Assembly (NCBI RefSeq): GCF_050003625.1
Contig: NC_134397.1
Coordinates: forward strand, 273,228,070-273,292,069
DNA length: 64,000 bases
Direction of reading: 5' to 3'
From: Haematobia irritans
Taxonomy: Eukaryota; Arthropoda; Insecta; Diptera; Muscidae
The number at the start of each line of letters is the position of its first letter. Position 1 is the stretch's first letter. Positions 43,798-55,559 of this stretch are shown in pieces. Under the pieces are notes generated by a model, which saw only the letters and a list, made by a program, of their open reading frames with translations, was not told where the DNA came from and did not search any database. The position numbers were made by a program, and so were the translations under genes.

Positions 43798-43828
43798 GGG
43801 GGGGGTTTGATCCCCTCATCCCCCCCCC
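43798..43828. repeat. G8/C9 inverted homopolymers
   Basis: A run of eight G (43798-43805), then TTTGATCCCCTCAT, then nine C (43820-43828). It could form a very strong hairpin and stands out in AT-rich DNA. It sits just upstream of a HINE P fragment. Confidence 0.6.
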
Positions 43829-43844
43829 TGAATACGGCCTTGAA

Positions 43845-43946
43845 CACATTTGACGGATGTGATATGGTATTGACAATTTAGATCTACAAAGTGGTGCAGG
43901 GTATAATATAGTCGGCCCCGCCCGACTTTAGACTTTCCTTACTTGT
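43845..43946 (+). mobile_element. HINE family P, 3' end only
   Basis: ACACATTTGACGGATGTGAT, GTGGTGCAGGGTATAATATA, GTCGGCCCCGCCCGAC and CTTACTTGT (ends 43946), identical in layout to the end at 35186. Only the last ~100 bp remain. Confidence 0.75.
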
Positions 43947-43949
43947 TTT

Positions 43950-45170
43950 TTACTATGAAACTTCAATATGTGTCTTATGAAAGACTGAAAGACAGGAAGG
44001 AACAGTGCTCGATATAAACGAAATGGACGGTGTTTTTGGATATTTTGTTTTTTTTGTGACGTACAGTGATGTTGAAACAATGATTCAATTTGGAAAGAAT
44101 AACTCTTGTATGTAAATTTCATAAGGAATTAAAATAAAAGATCCAAATTAAATCATCTCACCCGGCCGGATCTCACTAAAGACTATGGAAATATGTAGTT
44201 GCCAACACTGAAACATATGTATAGTCAGGCTTGTGGGATTGGTATCTGGGATTTTCTTTTCTGTAACTTAATGGTATCAATTCCCTTAATCTTCCTGTCC
44301 AATAAATTCTAATAAATATTGTAATAGTATGTAGTTTAGATGACTTGGACATTAAACCAAAAAACGTTTTCGATTCACGGTTTCCAAACGTATCTTCCTT
44401 GTGTGATCGATATGTCAATTTACTGAAATACCAGAAATGATTATCATGCGCCACTACATGACTTAATATTTACATTTTGGGTCACCATATTGTGCCACTT
44501 TTTAATTAACCATAGTCCGCTAACCTACGTCTCCCCCTCTGGAAAGGAACACTAAAATGTGATTTTTTTTGATACCCAATAAATAAATGTTTTTAAATAA
44601 TAATGATTTATATATAAAATCTATGTAAGTACAAAAATTAAAAAAGTCCATAAATATTGTTTTAATTCGCATTGTTCAATATTTCTTCAATTACTCCCTT
44701 GAGTGAAAAACACATTCATTAAAGTTTACATAAAATGTCTTACTAATTGGCTTCTTGTGGTCAAGAACCAAATGGTCTTCACCATTGTCTCCAATGGAAT
44801 CTATTTGGTTAAAGTACATCGTAAATTTATTTGTCTTTGCCCTTGGAAATTTTGTAGAAAAACACCAAAGTGTCCTTTTTTGTACAATAAAAGAGAAAAA
44901 AAGAGCTCAAAACCAAACAAAAGTTTACAAATTTTCTTAAGACATCTATGCGGGACTAGAGACAATTACACATGCTCCCAAACCTAACAAATTTTGTTCG
45001 AAAACAAGTTCACATCTTATAAAATTTGGGCATTTGGCCAAAAACTGGTTACAGCCATTAAACATGGGGAACATCATATATACACACATACACACCACAT
45101 ACGTATACACTTACATAATACGTGGCTAGTTTTTTGTAAGAGAGGGTCGATAATGAAAATAAAATATTAA
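43950..45170. other. no recognised feature
   Basis: Several 60-94 codon frames on both strands (for example 44703-44987 plus, 44176-44454 minus) resemble nothing I know. No window repeat found before the MITE at 45175. Confidence 0.3.
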
Positions 45171-45174
45171 TTCT

Positions 45175-45660
45175 AATGACACACTTTCAAAAATGCCCTC
45201 CCAAAGATTTTCTTTATTTTAACTACATAGGAAGTCTATTTGAATAAATTTTTACAACTCGCTTTTTTGATATTTTTAATGGGATTTTTTTTTTCAAATA
45301 TGTTAAAATCAGATTAATAAAAAGGTACAAACTATATAAATTTTGCAAAAAAAGAATTTTTCAAAATATTTGATGTCAAACGTTCCAGACAAGCATCAGG
45401 ATGCATTAAAAATCATAAAAGAGTATAAAAAGTATTTATTTGGAAAAAAATTACAAAAACTTCTTAATTCACATCCAAAACACGGAATTCAATTCACACC
45501 TTAAGAAGTGATGCAAATTCAATGCAACAGCTATTGAAATGTTGAACATCCGTTCTATGATAAGCATATTAAATGCATCGCTTCTGCGACAATTTCGCAC
45601 CACTTCCGAATCCCAAATGAACATGTTCACTACTTTTTTGGCGACACTATTTTTGCTGGG
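45175..45660 (+). mobile_element. MITE family C, copy 2
   Basis: CAAAAATGCCCTCCCAAAGA at the left, GTGATGCAAATTCAATGCAA and GAACATGTTCACTACTTTTT inside, ending TTTTTGCTGGG at 45660. About 485 bp, uninterrupted, useful as the reference for the split copy at 52615. Confidence 0.7.
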
Positions 45661-45947
45661 TTTAATATATATGAGGGGGAATCGAGGGCAGAGCTCCCAC
45701 AGCCATAGAACATCGTCAAAGCAGTAGGTGTTTGGTTTATACCAGAACTCTCTACATAATGACCAATTGCGCATAAGAATCAGCGAGACTCGCAGAAAAT
45801 TTTCAAGAGGAAATTCATTGTATATTCCCACAATGAAAGAGCAATTCTTCGCATTCATGCTCCACAAGCGAACGACATACAACAATTTATCTGCTACAAA
45901 TTTATCAGCTTTTAGATTTTATCTATAGTGCCATATGCAAGGATGTA

Positions 45948-46463
45948 CACTCAAAAAAAAGTGAACTCTCTATTTCACTAAAGCCAATTTAACTTTATTT
46001 TAGTTCATGGAATTATTATGTTTTGAGAAAGTTTCCTTTACTCTAATAATTTTTTGTTTACGTTAGTTAAATTAACTAAAACCGAGGAAAAACATAAACT
46101 GAAATGAAGCACAATGATTAACTAAATTCGTACCTTCCACAAAATAGTTCAGAATTTCTTTAAATTTGTAAATTTTACCAAAAATGCGTCCATCATGAAC
46201 TTCGTATATCACTAAAGACATTCTTGCAATTTCGAACTCCAAGTTTTTCCTTCAAATTACAAAATTTTCTTTAACAAGTGAAAAAACTTAGTTATGTCTA
46301 ATAAATTTTCTTGAATTTGTCGAAAAATATGTACTTATTTTTATGACATCGGCGTGATGCCAACGTTTGTAACACTGTTTAGTTAAAATTTTCTACATAT
46401 ATTCAAAATTTTCTAAAATTAACCGAAACTTTTCTTCCTGGTGGGTTCACTGTTTTTTCAGTG
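45948..46463 (+). mobile_element. 516-bp MITE M, copy 2
   Basis: CACTCAAAAAAAAGTGAACT to CACTGTTTTTTCAGTG, with TA at 45946-45947 and 46464-46465. Same length as copy 1 and differing from its reverse complement at only a handful of sites by eye. Non-coding. Confidence 0.9.
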
Positions 46464-46849
46464 TATGAAAGATGAAAATCCTTTCACTCGAAAGATCTTA
46501 GACCAATCCTCATTCCTTCTTACGACTCTGGAGAGGCTGATATTAATCTAGCATCGATTCAATATTGCCCTCGAAACCATATTGGACATGCGGCTGAATG
46601 TTACGAACAAACATTATTGATGGCGGCAATGTGACAATCGCCTTAGAATTTCTCCCAGGTAACGAATGCATACGACGGTTGTTTTATCACACTAAGACAG
46701 ACCAACCCAGTGTGGCAATATGCCAACGGACTATCGTAATACTTGTAGTTTTTAAGGTTATACGTACTTAGAAAATGAAGCTTTAACCGATGTCGTAGCT
46801 CACTCCGTGGAGGTCGTCCAAAATGAGTTGTTGGGAGCCACCATGGTGC

Positions 46850-47150
46850 AATGGTTAGCATGCCCGCCTTGCATACACAAGGTCGTGGGTTCGCTTCTTG
46901 CTTCGACCGAACACCAACAAGTTTTTCAGTGGTAAATTGTCCCACCTAACTAATGCTGGTGACATTTCTGAGGGTTTCAAAGCTTTCCTAAGTGGTTTCA
47001 CTGCAATGGGGAACGCCGTTCGGACTCGACTATAAAAAGGAAGTCCCTTGTCATTGAGCTTAACATGGAATCGGGCAGCACTCAGAGATAAGAGAGAAAT
47101 TCACCACTGTGGTATCACAATGGACTGAATAGTCTAAGTGAGTCTGATAT
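46850..47150 (+). mobile_element. tRNA-headed SINE, copy 3
   Basis: GAGCCACCATGGTGCAATGG (head and A-box), TCGTGGGTTCGCTTCTTGCT (B-box region, with ATT changed to CTT), and the body to CTAAGTGAGTCTGATAT. The CCTAA-type tail is missing, so the 3' end is truncated or replaced. Best plus-strand view of the family. Confidence 0.85.
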
Positions 47151-48505
47151 CTCGTATACTTTACAATGTGGTACAAACGAAATAGTCAACTATCTCCTAT
47201 TTTGTAACCTCTTCTTGAAGTCCAATGTACATCCTCCTGATAGTATGGATATCGTATCTTATATGGATAAGTACACACTCAAGCTAATCGATCGTTGATC
47301 TTCATTGTAACCTAATCTTTGTTTATAGATATGCCCTGTTCCGAAATAGTCTCATTGTTGCACTAATTGGACGGAATTCTCAAACTCTGGATTCATGCCG
47401 ACATCAACTTTCCCATGTCCAAAATTTTGCAGCTATCTCGGGCACATTCAATAGGCAATCTGCCAATACAGGACCGTCACTTTTTTGGCACTTTCTTCTG
47501 CATGATAACCGTTTACGCGACAGGGCTCACTAAAAACGTCATCCGATTACGTTGGAATGAAAACAAAATTGTTGTCATAGACGATAACATTATTATTATA
47601 CAAATAGCTAGGTGAAGAGTTAAATAATTTGTTTCAATGAATATTGATCCATTCTAAGGTTTATCTTCTTCAGTTAATTTCAAAAACTATTTTGATGCCT
47701 TTTCTTTACGTAAAGACGTTTTTTCCTACATTCAACGAATCTTATTTAGCAATCATTTAGGAAGCCCCATAGTCATCGTTTAGGGAGTTTGGTATCGTTT
47801 TTTTTTTGTTCTTTTGTCGGTTATTTTCTTAACGATTTAAAACAATTTTGCTTACAACTTTATACCAGCAAATACTTTGACAATAACACAACAGCACACA
47901 AATTTCAACTCCACTTTGGGGTACTTGGGAGATTCTTTGTCCCTGCCTCAACTGTTGTCTACAGCAATTGTTCCTGCTGATACCATACCACCACGGTGCT
48001 GTCATTGCGGTACTTCTATCCTTTGATGTCTTAACAAAAAAAAAGTAGTTGAACAAGACATTACTGTGAAAGAAAAATGAAGAGAAGGGGCGGGCAACAT
48101 TTCATGCATTGAAGATATTCACTGACTAGCGATAAGGGATTGCCATGAGGCTTTTGAGCTGTACTTCTACTACTGCTACAGCGTCTTTGTATTTGGAATA
48201 TCATGTGTACTTTTCCTTTGGCCACTAATATGTCTGTTTCTCCATTAGGGGGCACTATTCCTGTTGCTTTCGAAACGAAATCTTTACAATATGCCAAGCT
48301 TTGTGCCATGTTAAAGTTTTTGTTTGTTTTTCAATACTTTTACCCTTCTGATGATTTTCTTTAGCATTTTAAAGGAAGATTTAAACAAAAGTTGGAAAGT
48401 TTTACTGAATTAAAAATCGCCAAAGAATTTTATTTTTAACCCTCTGAGGCCAGCTTTTAATCCGTTAGTGCTAAAAATACAAATTCTGGCTAAAAATACA
48501 AATTT
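47151..48505. other. no recognised feature
   Basis: Mixed AT-rich DNA with frames of 60-82 codons at 47367-48309 on both strands, none recognisable. No window repeat. Confidence 0.3.
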
Positions 48506-48510
48506 CTGTA

Positions 48511-49063
48511 CACGCATAGAAAAATATGACTTTCATATAATATAATATAATATATAAACACAATATTATTAAGTGTAAATATATAATGTTCCTAAATTAT
48601 TATAAAATATTTAGACATATAAGTTAATATGTTAGAAAATATTATCACTGTCTCATAAAAATAATGTATGTGCGTGTAAAAATATATTAATTTAGAAAAT
48701 TCGAGTAAGCATATACAACATGTTGCGATATCTTATTCAGAGAGCGAGAGAGGGTAAAGAGAAAGAAATAGAAATGAAAACCGAAAGAATCGACGAAAAA
48801 TATCAAAACAACGCTGCGAGAGACTCAAATGAGAACAATTGGCGGGTCTTGTGAATCTGCTCGGAAAATTGTGTTTATATCAGTGCATTAGTTTTTGGCT
48901 ATGCACTTGGCATGTTAATGATGCTTTCCTAACAATTTTATATTCATATTAAATTTAACTAATATTATTAAATTTGAATATTGAAATATGGATTCGGAGA
49001 AAAGGGAGCGACAAAGAAAATTGACATTTGGAAAAAACTGATAAGAAGCGACTTTTTAGAGTA
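48511..49063 (+). mobile_element. element F relic (copy C)
   Basis: TA 48509-48510, then CACGCATAGAAAAATATGAC, AAACACAATATTATTAAGTG and, later, GCGATATCTTATTCAGAGAG with a GAGAGAGG tract. It follows F copy A block by block, and it shows the junction that X interrupts in copy A as continuous (about 48718). The right part is lost or hidden behind the X copy at 49064. Confidence 0.6.
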
Positions 49064-49624
49064 CAAAAAAAAAAAGTCTGTAGTAAAACTGATGCAAAAA
49101 TGAACTAATATTTATTGCAAAAATTTTATTTTGTTTTAGTTTATTTTAAAATTTTGTAAGAAATTTTCCCAGCCCAATGACTTTTTCTTTATTCCAAGTA
49201 TGTCTCAAAAATTTTATGAACTAAATGACAGTAAAATTTCAATGACATACAAATTAGTTCAATTCTAACTAAATCAGAAGAAGCTTTTCGTACACTTCTC
49301 AAAAATAGTAAGAATGAACTACAGCGTGGTTAAAATGGGAAAGATCTGGCGCCTAAGATTTTTTCTTGATTTTTAGTTCATTTTTGCTTTTCGAGAAAGA
49401 TGGCGCCTAAGAATTTTTCTTTATTTGTATTTCATTTTTGCTTTTCGAGAAAAATGCACTTTGTAAATGGTAATTAAAATCCAAAAATGTCCGAAATTTT
49501 CGTTAATTTAATGAATCTCAAAATTTGGAATACAATTTAGTTCAATTTTAGCACGAGATTTTAATTTAATTTTAAGTTAAGTTAAGTTAATTTTTCCCCT
49601 AATGCAATTTACTTTTTTCATGTG
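49064..49624 (+). mobile_element. TA-flanked element X, copy 2
   Basis: CAAAAAAAAAAAGTCTGTAG to TTACTTTTTTCATGTG, flanked by TA (49062-49063, 49625-49626). Internal words TGGCGCCTAAGATTTTTTCT (given twice, about 49348 and 49400), ATTTAGTTCA and GTAAGAATGAACTA match X at 27261. 561 bp and more diverged at the ends. Confidence 0.6.
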
Positions 49625-49744
49625 TAGATTTAAACAGTTTGCGAAACTTTGAAGTCGTCTGTCTTTCCTACGAAGTCCTGAAAGAAGTTGTCCTTATTGG
49701 TGAAACTATTTTTACGAAGAGGATTCCTTTTTTATTTGGCATTA

Positions 49745-50836
49745 TTATACCCTGCGCCACACTGTGGAACAGGGTATTATAAGTTAGTGCATATGTTTGC
49801 AACACCCAGAAAGAGACGAGATAGACACATTGTGTCTTTGGCAAAAATGCTAAGGGTGGGCTCTTGAGTCGATATAGCGATGTCCGTCTGTCCGTGAACA
49901 CATTTTTGTAATCAAAGTCTAGGTCGCAGTTTTAGTCCAATCGACTTCAAATTTGGCACAAGTATGTGTTTTGGCTCAGAATAGATCCCTATTGATTTTG
50001 GAAGAAATCGGTTCAGATTTAGATATAGCTCCCATATTTATGGCACAAGTATGTGTTTTGGCTCAGAATAGATCCCTATTGATTTTGGAAGAAATCGGTT
50101 CAGATTTAGATATAGCTCCCATATTTATCAATCGCCCGATATGGACTAATACGGTCCCAGAAGCCAGAGTTTTACCCCAATTAGGTTGAAATTTTGCACT
50201 AGGAGTACAATTAGTAGTGTAGCTATGCGTGCCAAATTTGGTTGAAATCAGTTCAGATTTAGATATATCACCCATATATAGCTTTCGCCCGATTTACACT
50301 CATATGACCACAGAGACCAATTTTTAACTCCGATTTAGTTGAAATTTTGCACTGGGAGTAGAATTATCATTGTTGCTATGCGTGCCAAATTTGGTTGAAA
50401 TCGGTTCAGATTTAGATATAGCTCCCATATATAGCTTTCGGCCGATTTACACATATGACCACAGAGGCCAATTTTTTGCTCCGATTTAGTTGAAATTTTG
50501 CACAGGGAGTAGAATTAGCATTTTAGCTATGCGTGCCAAATTTAGTTGAAATCGGTTCAGATTTAGATATATCTCCCATATATAGCTTTCCCCCGATTTA
50601 CACTCATATGACCGCAGAGGCCAATTTTTAACTCCGATTCAGTTGAAATTTTGCACAGGGAGTAGAATTAGCGTTGTAGCTATTCGTGCCAAATTTGGTT
50701 GAAATCGGTTCAGATTTAGATATAGACCATATATATGTTTTTCCGATTTCGACAAAAATGGTCAAAATACCAACATTTTCCTTGTAAAATCGTATAATAT
50801 AGTCGGCTCCCCCGATTTAAGACTTTCCTTACTTGT
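49745..50836 (+). mobile_element. HINE family P, near full length
   Basis: 5' TATACCCTGCGCCACACTGT, GAGTCGATATAGCGATGTCC with a short GTCY block (about 49880-49893), monomers, a worn 3' hairpin (GTCGGCTCCCCCGATT) and ACTTGT at 50836. It contains a perfect 87-bp tandem duplication. The 3' end abuts the candidate coding region. Confidence 0.8.
49955..50128 (+). repeat. perfect 87-bp tandem duplication
   Basis: GGCACAAGTATGTGTTTTGG starts at both 49955 and 50042, and the 87-bp unit is identical throughout as read. It spans a part-monomer of HINE P. It makes a duplicated 29-residue frame that is not a gene. Confidence 0.9.
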
Positions 50837-50839
50837 TTC

Positions 50840-51520
50840 TATATAAAATAATAATTATATATGGTATAAACGAAAACAATTTTCCTGTCGTTCGAACACA
50901 AATTAACTTCACATTTAGAACTTTTGACAAGCGATTTTTAGACAACGATCTTTCTGACCCCTTATTAGCCAATGACTCTTTTCGTAATGTCACAGACTGT
51001 TTGTTGGATCTGAGAAGTTCTTACATTTTAATGAGGGCTGAAAACACAGACTGATGATAAAGACAAAATGGATGATGAGGTTTGCTGGCTCTAAAATACC
51101 TGTGGGTATGATATGTTTGCAGAAGGACCTCTAACGCGTTTAGTGACTTCAGAAGAAGACGAAATGGTAGCTCTATTTGAAAATATATTGGTGACATTGG
51201 TTTAGACGTTTGTTTGACATGCCACACTAACGGCGACATAACCTTCAGAGTTACTCTTCTATATTACATCCCACCTTTTCCAATACAATGTTGACGCAAA
51301 TTAAGCTCAGAACTTACTTATTTAGCATCATATCATCCTTCGATGTTGTCTGCTTTCCCCTCTTCGCCCTTTCTAAGATTGCCTCGTCCACAAAATAAGA
51401 ACCACCTTCGTCTTCAACAACTTCATTTTCATCAGATGACATGGCCCAATAATAGTTCACAATAGCTTCTGTCCGGCATTTCCTCTGTGTACTATTTTTT
51501 GAATGCCGAATTAATGTGTA
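50840..51520 (-). CDS. candidate two-exon gene fragment (hypothetical)
   Basis: I do not recognise this protein. Exon 1, minus strand, has ATG at 51442 in fair context and reads MSSDENEVVEDEGGSYFVDE then AILERAKRGKQTTSKDDMML. It ends at a consensus donor AA/GTAAGT (51318/51317), and the frame is open upstream to about 51520. An acceptor CTTCTCAG/ATCC at 51010/51009 would keep the phase and continue as SNKQSVTLRKESLANKGSER then SLSKNRLSKVLNVKLICV, open to the HINE at 50836. The product is hydrophilic, acidic then Lys/Ser-rich, like a nuclear or disordered protein. The 308-bp intron lacks a strong pyrimidine tract. A (GA)n tract lies upstream. Could be chance or an old transposon gene. Confidence 0.3.
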
Positions 51521-51578
51521 TTATAAGACCATTGGGGGCCAAAGTTGCTCATAGGTAACATCAGTTTTTACAAGATTT

Positions 51579-51602
51579 TCTCTCTCTCTCTCTTTCTTTT
51601 AA
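51579..51602 (-). promoter_or_regulatory. GAGA-type tract upstream of candidate gene
   Basis: A TCTCTCTCTCTCTCTT run on the plus strand is (GAGA)n on the minus strand, about 140 bases upstream of the candidate ATG at 51442. GAGA factor sites are common in fly promoters, but simple repeats of this kind are also common by chance. Confidence 0.25.
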
Positions 51603-51609
51603 CATTGCA

Positions 51610-52612
51610 TTTATTTTCTATCCAATACCATAAATATAGTAACTTACCTTTGTACTTCATTTAATTTTTTAAGCTTTATTTTTTCAGTTTTGCGGAAATA
51701 TTTCAAATTATTATTTATTATTTATCTCCATTTTTTCTTTTACTTCATTCTGATATTTACAGTTATAAAACCATATGTCCCAAACGAGAATAATGTTGAT
51801 AAAGTCAAAAGAAGTTTATAAGCAACTATTGTCATCAACGGATTAATAGATTTATATTCAAAAATAATAGCTCATAAGGTCAGGCAAATTGTTTTATAAT
51901 GACATGAAAGTTGGTAATATATATTTAGAAAGTTGGTAATAGATATTACAATATCCCTTGCCATACATTAACCTTCTAAAAATTCACACATTATTTTAGA
52001 TTAATTATGCTAGATTTCCTTTCATTGCCTAAGCAGATTACATGAGATCCTCATTAAATCGATGAATACAATCTAAGAACTTTCATCGCATGAGAATTTC
52101 TTTAATACATGACTTATTCCTAACGGACCTTATTACACAAAGTAAAACCAGTAATAATTTAGTGCGATACGATATTCCTTGCAAATCACTTCAATTCCCT
52201 TAAGGATACAAATGACGTACAATGCACTACGTTCGATTATACACCAACGCTTTTTCATAGGAATTTCCTTCGTTAACTTCACTTGAAGCGTAAAGTAGAT
52301 GAGCATTTGCATATTCTGCACTGGCATCAATGTCTTATGAAAATGAATTTATTCAAGACACTTTTACTTGGCATATGCAAGTTTATAACTACCAAACATG
52401 TAATGATGTACGTTGGGGTGTTTCGAGTGTTTGCTGGCAAAGGGTATGTTAATTCTAAAGAAAATAGATAAAGATCTAAATGCATCAAACCACTAAATAA
52501 CTACCAGAAGATGCATCTTAATCCTATTTGAATTCCATATCAAATAAATATAAATCAGATTGAAGGAATTGATGATCGAGAATCGATGATTAGCAGCGTA
52601 TCGTGATATAGC
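51610..52612. other. no recognised feature
   Basis: AT-rich DNA, short frames only, no shared repeat recognised. A small direct repeat, AAAGTTGGTAATAGATAT-like, is at about 51905-51945. Confidence 0.3.
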
Positions 52613-52760
52613 ATCCCAGCGAAAAACTCTGAAGTTCTTCCAAATGCACAACTTTAAAAGCACTTCCAGAAGATGTACTCCCAATGATGTTCTTTATTTT
52701 AACTAACCAGGAAGTTCTTTTAATTCAATATTTTATAACTTGGGTTTTTTCATACTTTTA

Positions 52761-52989
52761 CACACAAAAAAAAAATCTATTAATTTAATTGTCAATACAA
52801 TTAAAATTATGTTTAAATTTGAGCTAACAACGTAATTTGTAAATACAATTACGATTTTAGTCACTTTAGCAACCAATTTTGTTATATCAACAAACATTTT
52901 GTTATATCAACAAACAATTTGTTGAACTTAAAAATTTTCTGTAACAACAATTTATTGTTAGCTCAAAAATTATAATATTATTTTCTGTG
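52761..52989 (+). mobile_element. 229-bp TA-flanked MITE
   Basis: CACACAAAAAAAAAATCTAT to TATTATTTTCTGTG, with TA at 52759-52760 and 52990-52991. The interior has a direct duplication, TTTTGTTATATCAACAAACA, repeated around 52876-52920. Non-coding, AT-rich. Inserted in MITE C. Confidence 0.8.
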
Positions 52990-53208
52990 TAATGGGTGAT
53001 TTTAACATTTTTTGTTTCAAATAGGTTAAAAACTGAGTGAGAATTCATAATATGGTACAAACCATTTAAATTTTGTCGAAAAACATGTCAAGTCCAATCT
53101 CAAAAAATTGTGAATTTTTGAAAATATTTGAGGTCAAACGTTTCCGACAAGCGTTAGAATCTACTAAAAATTATAAATATTATTTATTTGACAAAATATC
53201 ACAGAATT

Positions 53209-54743
53209 TTTATACCCTCCACCATAGGATGGGGGGTATATTAACTTTGTCATTCCGTTTGTAACACATCGAAATATTGCTCTAAGACCCCATAAACTAT
53301 GTATATTCTGGGTCGTGGTGAAATTCTGAGTCGATCTAAGCATGTTCGTCCGTCCGTCTATTGAAATCACGCTAACTTCCGAACGAAACAAGCTATCGGC
53401 TTGAACCTTGGCACAAGTAGTTATTATTGATGTGGGTCGGATGGTATTGCAAATGGGCCATATCGTTCCACTTTTACGTATAGCCCCCATATAAACGGAC
53501 CTTCAGATTTGGCTTGCGGAGCCTCTAAGAGAAGCATATTTCATCCGATCCGGCCGAAATTTGGTACATGGTGTAAGTATGGTCTCTAACAACCATGCAA
53601 AAATTGGTCCACATCGGTACATAATTATATATAGCCCCCATATAAACCGATCCCCTGATTTGACGTGCGGAGCCTGTAAGAGAAGCAAAATTCATCCGAC
53701 CCGGCTGAAATTTGGTACAAGGTGTACGTATATGGTCTCTAACAACCATGAAAAAATTGGTCCACATCGGTTCATAATTATATATAGCCCCCATATAAAC
53801 CGATCCCCAGATTTGACGTGCGGAGCCTCTAAGAGAAGCAAATTTCATCCGATCCCGCTGAAATTTGGTACTGGTGTTAGTATATGGTCTTTAATAACCA
53901 TGCAAAAATTGGTCCACATCGGTCCATAATTATATATAGCCCCCATATAAACAGATTCCCAGATTTGACCTCCGGAGCCTCTTGGAAGACCAAAATGCAT
54001 ATGATTCAGTTGAAATTAGGTACGTGGTGTTAATATATGGCCCCAAAATTGGTCGAAATCTGTCCATAATTATATATAGCCCCCATATAAACCGATCCCC
54101 TTGGAAGAGCAAAATTTATCCGATTCGGTTGAAATTTGGTACGTGATGTTAGTATATGGTATCCAACAACCATGCGGGAAGTTGTTCATATCAGTCCATA
54201 ATTATATATAGCCCCCATATAAACCGATCCTCAGATTTGACCTCCGGTGCATTTTGGAGAAGCAAAATTCATCCGATCTGGTTGAAATTCGGTACGTGGT
54301 TTTACTATATGATATTTAACAACCATGCCAAATCATATATAGCCCCCATATTAACCGGAGGAGCAAATTTCGTCCGAGTCAGTTGAAATTTTGTACATTG
54401 TGATAGTATATGGCCGTTAACAACCATGCCTAACTAGGTCCATATCGGTCTATAGTTATATATAGCCCTCAGATAAATCGATCACCAATCACACAAAAAT
54501 TGGTCCATATCAAGTTCATACTTGTACATAGCCCCCATACAAGCGATCCCCATATTTCATTCTGGCTCTCTACGTACCGTGAAAAAGTCCATATCGATTC
54601 GTAATTATTTGTAGACTTACCAATACATACCTTTTTTGTCTAATATATACCACGTATAGACAATTCGTAGGAGTTTCTACGCAATCCATGGTGGAGGGTA
54701 CATAAGATTCGGCTTGGTCGAACTTACGGCCGTATATACTTGT
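53209..54743 (+). mobile_element. HINE family Q, full length, inside MITE C
   Basis: 5' TATACCCTCCACCATAGGAT, GAGTCGATCTAAGCATGTTC with a GTCCGTCCGTCT block (53347-53358), and about seven monomers (TATATATAGCCCCCATATAA spaced by ~150). The 3' end has TTCGGCTTGGTCGAA, TTACGGCCGTATATACTTGT ending 54743. The best complete Q copy. The insertion point lies in a T-run, as expected for Helentron-type elements. Confidence 0.85.
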
Positions 54744-55044
54744 TTAATTTACATCCAAAACATTGAATTCGGATCACACCTAAAGAAGTGATGCACACTC
54801 AGTGCAATGGCTGTTGAAATGGAGGACTTCCGTACTATGACAAGCCCATGTTAAATTCATCGCTTCTACGCTAATTTTGCACCACTTCCGGATCCAAAAA
54901 GAACATTTTCATTTTGGCGACGCTTTTTTGCTTGGGTATGAAGCATATGTCAAAGAATTCAACTGACATGTCCAACAAATTAATTGTTGTTGCCTAATAA
55001 TATGAATGGACGATTTAACTCAACGGTACCTGTACCATATTAAA

Positions 55045-55430
55045 AGATATTGACAAGATTTTATTTCTATAGAAAATTTTGTCAAAATTCAACTTATATA
55101 GAAAATTTTGTCAAAATTCAATTTATATAGAAAATTTTGTCAAAATTTTTACTTCTACAGAAAATTTTATTTCTATAGAAAATTTTGTCAAAATTCAACT
55201 TATATAGAAAATTTTGTCAAAATTCAATTTATATAGAAAATTTTGTCAAAATTTTTACTTCTACAGAAAATTTTATTTCTATAGAAAATTTTGTCAAAAA
55301 AAAGTGCAGAAGATTTTCTCAAAATTGTATTTCTATAGAAAATTTTCTAAAATTTGTTTTTAGAAAATTTTCTTAAAATTTTATTTCTACAGAAAATGTT
55401 CTCACAATTTTATTTCTATAGAAAATCGAA
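55045..55430 (-). repeat. 29-bp minisatellite array, reverse orientation
   Basis: ATTTCTATAGAAAATTTTGT units in tandem. A block of about 112 bp (CTATAGAAAATTTTGTCAAAATTCAACTTATATAG-type order) is duplicated at 55068-55180 and 55178-55290. Followed at 55430-55560 by ACCATTTTTGGTAGAATTCT, the same border seen at 5797. Confidence 0.8.
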
Positions 55431-55559
55431 CTACATCTTAGTTGGAGAGGAAAATTTTGCAAAATCTATCAAAACTTCAAGAATGCTACCAATCTACCAA
55501 ACAGTAAACAATCTACCATTTTTGGTAGAATTCTACCAACTGTGGCAAACATGATTCTG

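Larger units (their letters stand above)
52615..54935 (+). mobile_element. MITE family C, copy 3, with two insertions
   Basis: CCCAGCGAAAAACTCTGAAG at 52615 to GACGCTTTTTTGCTTGGG at about 54935. A 229-bp MITE (52761-52989) and a 1.5-kb HINE Q (53209-54743) interrupt it. Alignment with copies 1 and 2 shows the sequence continuous across both (TTTTTAATGGGATTT and CAATTTCTTAATGCACATC). This copy defines both inverted ends of the family. Confidence 0.75.

Noticed and set aside
46850..46925. True tRNA gene at the SINE head
   Set aside because: Same head recurs with an attached SINE body, tail and target duplications at several loci.
47367..47615. 82-codon plus-strand frame
   Set aside because: No family resemblance, no splice or promoter context.
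50833..51054. 73-codon plus-strand frame
   Set aside because: Overlaps the candidate minus-strand exon 2, starts at the HINE edge and has no recognisable motif.
51579..51602. Definite promoter
   Set aside because: A (GA)n tract alone does not establish a promoter; listed only as a weak regulatory candidate.
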